A DNA stretch of 64,000 bases, from positions 1 through 64,000 of the forward strand of contig NZ_JAUMKC010000012.1 of NCBI RefSeq assembly GCF_030519355.1, in the 5' to 3' direction. Positions 62,054 to 64,000 of the stretch are shown here, piece after piece. Position 1 is the stretch's first letter. Every line of letters starts with the position of its first letter. Origin of the DNA: Mucilaginibacter sp. L3T2-6. Its GTDB lineage: Bacteria; Bacteroidota; Bacteroidia; Sphingobacteriales; Sphingobacteriaceae. The position numbers were made by a program, and so were the translations under genes. The notes under the pieces are model-generated. The model worked only from the letters and a program-made list of their open reading frames with translations. It was not told where the DNA came from and made no database searches.

Positions 62054-63298
62054 ATGGAAACACTGACCTTAGAAACGGTACAGCCCAAACAGCTATCCCC
62101 GGCAAAGCTGGCCGCATTATTTGTTATTTGTTTTGTAAGCAGTGCATTAGGCGGGGCCATATCGACGCTGATGTCGGTGTATCTGCCTGTGGTTGTAAAA
62201 GAATTACAGGGAAACAACAGCCAGCAGGATATTAACTATCTAAGCGGGCTGATCAATTCGCTTTTTATCTTTGGCTGGGCCTTTGGAGGCTTTTTCTGGG
62301 GAATTATTAGCGATAAGATCGGCCGTAAAATGGCCCTGGTGTTCGCAGCGGCCAGTTACGGCATTTTTACCATCCTCACCGGTTATATGACCGGTTGGGG
62401 TGGTGTTATGGTTTGCCGTTTTATGAGCGGTTTCGGTGTGGGGGGAGATCTGGTAATTGCCTTTACCCTGGTAAGCGAAGTTTGGCCGCAAAAAACCAGG
62501 GCCGTTTATACAGGCATACTTTCCATTGCATTCCCGGTAGGCATATTTTCTGCAGGCGTTATCAATGTTATTATGCCATCATGGCGGTTGGGTTTCCTGG
62601 TGGGTGTTATACCTGTTGTACTGGCCTTGTTAGCATTAGGCGCCATAGCAGAATCCGATCTTTGGAAAAAGCACCATTCAGAAAAAAAGGCTTCACAGGC
62701 GTCCTCCGGCAGCTTGTTGTCACCAGGAAACCGGAAGGCAATGTTAACCGGATCATTGATTTTTGGAGCAATGCTGATAGGCCTGTGGGCCGTATTCTCC
62801 TGGCTGCCCACCTGGATACAAAGTATTAGTGTTGGCGATGCCAGTAAAGCCCGCGGCTTGAGTATGATGTGCATGGGTATGGGTGGCCTGGCCGGTGGTT
62901 TCTTTTCCGGCTGGCTGGTAAACCTGATGGGTTTAAAGCGCTCCATGATCACCTGCTTCATGGTTTGCACGGTTTTATCGTTTATATTATTTAAAACCAA
63001 TAACACATTCTCGCCTATAATTTATGCCGAAATCGCATTAATGGCGCTATTTTTTGGTGCAAGCCAGGGGATACTGTCGGTTTATATACCGGCGCTGTTT
63101 CCAACAGGGGTGCGTTCGTCAGCTACAGGCATCTGCTTTAACGCAGGCAGATTGTTTACCGGAACGGCAGTGCTGTTTGTTGGCGTACTTGTGACTACAT
63201 TGGGAGGATACGGCAATTCGCTGTTCATTTTCTCCCTGGTGTTTTTGATAGGCTTACTGATAACTTTGTTTACTAAGGACCTTAAAGTTGCGGCATAA
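62054..63298 (+). CDS. MFS transporter, 12 TM, sugar-porter or aromatic-acid type
   Basis: A 414-residue inner-membrane carrier with twelve hydrophobic segments. Motif A is GIISDKIGRKMALVF. CRFMSGFGVGGDLVIAFTLV, followed by SEVWPQKTR, matches the PESPR-like region after TM4 of the SP/AAHS branch. An organic-acid or sugar-like solute is possible. It begins 1 bp after the receptor stop, so it is translationally coupled and probably moves the same ligand into the cytoplasm. Confidence 0.88.
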   Translation: METLTLETVQPKQLSPAKLAALFVICFVSSALGGAISTLMSVYLPVVVKELQGNNSQQDINYLSGLINSLFIFGWAFGGFFWGIISDKIGRKMALVFAAASYGIFTILTGYMTGWGGVMVCRFMSGFGVGGDLVIAFTLVSEVWPQKTRAVYTGILSIAFPVGIFSAGVINVIMPSWRLGFLVGVIPVVLALLALGAIAESDLWKKHHSEKKASQASSGSLLSPGNRKAMLTGSLIFGAMLIGLWAVFSWLPTWIQSISVGDASKARGLSMMCMGMGGLAGGFFSGWLVNLMGLKRSMITCFMVCTVLSFILFKTNNTFSPIIYAEIALMALFFGASQGILSVYIPALFPTGVRSSATGICFNAGRLFTGTAVLFVGVLVTTLGGYGNSLFIFSLVFLIGLLITLFTKDLKVAA

Positions 63299-63377
63299 AG
63301 TTCAACCTCAAACGGTTTCTGTGAGGAGCGAGACTTTAAAATAGCTTTTGAACCAATAAAAATCTAAATTATAAAAG

Positions 63378-63920
63378 ATGGCACACATAGATTTAAATAA
63401 CGACTTGCCGGGCATACGCGGGCCAATGGCTTATCGCCCCGAAACGGCAGAGCCCCTCAATGCGTTAGCCGAGATTTTGCTGCGCGATGATAACAATACG
63501 CTTACCCGCGGCGAAAGGGAGTTGATAGGCACTTATGTATCTTATCTGAACGATTGCTTTTTTTGCCAGAACGTACACGGGGCATTGGCCGGACATTACC
63601 TGCAATGTGATATTTCGCAAATTGATGCAATTAAAGATGATTTCCGTTCAGCAGAGTTATCGCCTAAAATGAAGGCCTTACTATCCATAGCCGCAAGCGT
63701 TCAAAAAGGCGGCAAGCACGTTACCGCTGAACAGATTGAAGCAGCAAGGGCGCAGGGCGCGACTGATGTTGAAATCCATGACACTGTTTTGATAGCTGCG
63801 TCCTTCTGCATGTTCAATCGGTATGTCGACGGTTTGGGTACCTGGGCGCCGCCGGACAGGCAGTTTTATGTTGACCGGGCGCCCCGCCGTGCAGAAGAGG
63901 GCTACCAATCGAGCGTTTAG
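63378..63920 (+). CDS. AhpD-like / carboxymuconolactone decarboxylase-family protein, paralog 2
   Basis: A 180-residue paralog of the gene at 58692. The redox motif is intact: RGERELIGTYVS, then Cys60-x2-Cys63 and His67 (NDCFFCQNVHG). The opening MAHIDLNNDLPGIRG is conserved, and the C-terminal half shares the segment ATDVEIHDTVLIAASFCMFN and NRYVDGL. It lies 79 bp after the MFS gene and 26 bp before a third copy. Peroxidase-type activity is inferred from the family. Confidence 0.87.
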   Translation: MAHIDLNNDLPGIRGPMAYRPETAEPLNALAEILLRDDNNTLTRGERELIGTYVSYLNDCFFCQNVHGALAGHYLQCDISQIDAIKDDFRSAELSPKMKALLSIAASVQKGGKHVTAEQIEAARAQGATDVEIHDTVLIAASFCMFNRYVDGLGTWAPPDRQFYVDRAPRRAEEGYQSSV

Positions 63921-63946
63921 AATTGAATATATAAAGAAATAAAAAC

Positions 63947-64000
63947 ATGCCACACATTAATTTATCAAACGATTATCCGGGCATCCGCAGCCTTTTCGTA
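63947..64000 (+). CDS. AhpD-like protein, paralog 3, cut by the window end
   Basis: Eighteen codons are visible, beginning MPHINLSNDYPGIRS, clearly the same N-terminal motif as the genes at 58692 and 63378. The rest lies outside the window, so the active-site Cys pair cannot be checked. It follows paralog 2 by 26 bp. Confidence 0.75.
   Translation, partial: MPHINLSNDYPGIRSLFV

Noticed and set aside
1..64000. CRISPR array, rRNA operon, insertion sequence
   Set aside because: No regularly spaced identical repeats, no rRNA sequence and no transposase-like reading frame were seen.

Overview
The window comes from a chromosome of the Bacteroidota, most likely family Sphingobacteriaceae (a Mucilaginibacter- or Pedobacter-like organism). 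The evidence is a SusC/SusD pair, several large TonB-plug proteins, HU and RNase G grouped with a tiny basic ribosomal-type peptide, weak Shine-Dalgarno sequences, and repeated promoters of the Bacteroidota form TTG-N19/20-TAnnTTTG. Genus level is inference from gene style only.

Layout. 1-2321: right end of an integrated element, with a higBA-type toxin-antitoxin pair and a tyrosine recombinase that abuts the 3' end of tRNA-Asp(GTC) (2322-2398); the element continues beyond the left edge. 2400-3013: non-coding, with a candidate small RNA. 3014-7863: tripartite drug efflux operon (TetR, TolC, EmrA, EmrB) with two TetR-type operators. 8199-11747: giant secreted MG2/TonB-plug protein. 11970-16811: five-gene lipid-modification operon (small membrane protein, DUF1295, a CFAS-superfamily methyltransferase resembling coclaurine N-methyltransferase, a membrane alpha/beta hydrolase, a FAD oxidoreductase). 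17008-25482: mostly housekeeping and repair genes (dinB, gcvH with VanZ and a lipoprotein, an NtrC-type regulator, a DinB/YfiT-fold protein, an Ada-like AraC/methyltransferase with a 2OG oxygenase).

25876-39603 is a polysaccharide utilisation locus: a membrane-spanning Kelch/SARP-type regulator, SusC, SusD, a DUF3823 lipoprotein, an unassigned GH42-like secreted enzyme and a GH92 alpha-mannosidase. The likely substrate is alpha-mannoside-containing glycan. The regulator probably senses glycan outside the cytoplasm and acts directly on DNA. 39789-43084 holds a second MG2/TonB-plug protein and a small membrane protein. 43129-50420: a Crp-like regulator, a hybrid histidine kinase, a serine beta-lactamase-like hydrolase and a DPP-IV-type peptidase.

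50539-57818 is mainly core: ssb, mutY, HU, a TPR protein, a 29-residue ribosomal-type peptide, RNase G, methionine aminopeptidase and a Crp-like regulator. 57997-64000 contains an unknown envelope protein and then a gene group with at least three AhpD-like paralogs around a TonB-dependent receptor and an MFS transporter, the third paralog being cut by the window end. The best candidates for undescribed biology are the transmembrane SARP regulator with its PUL, the AhpD/receptor/MFS group, and the lipid operon.
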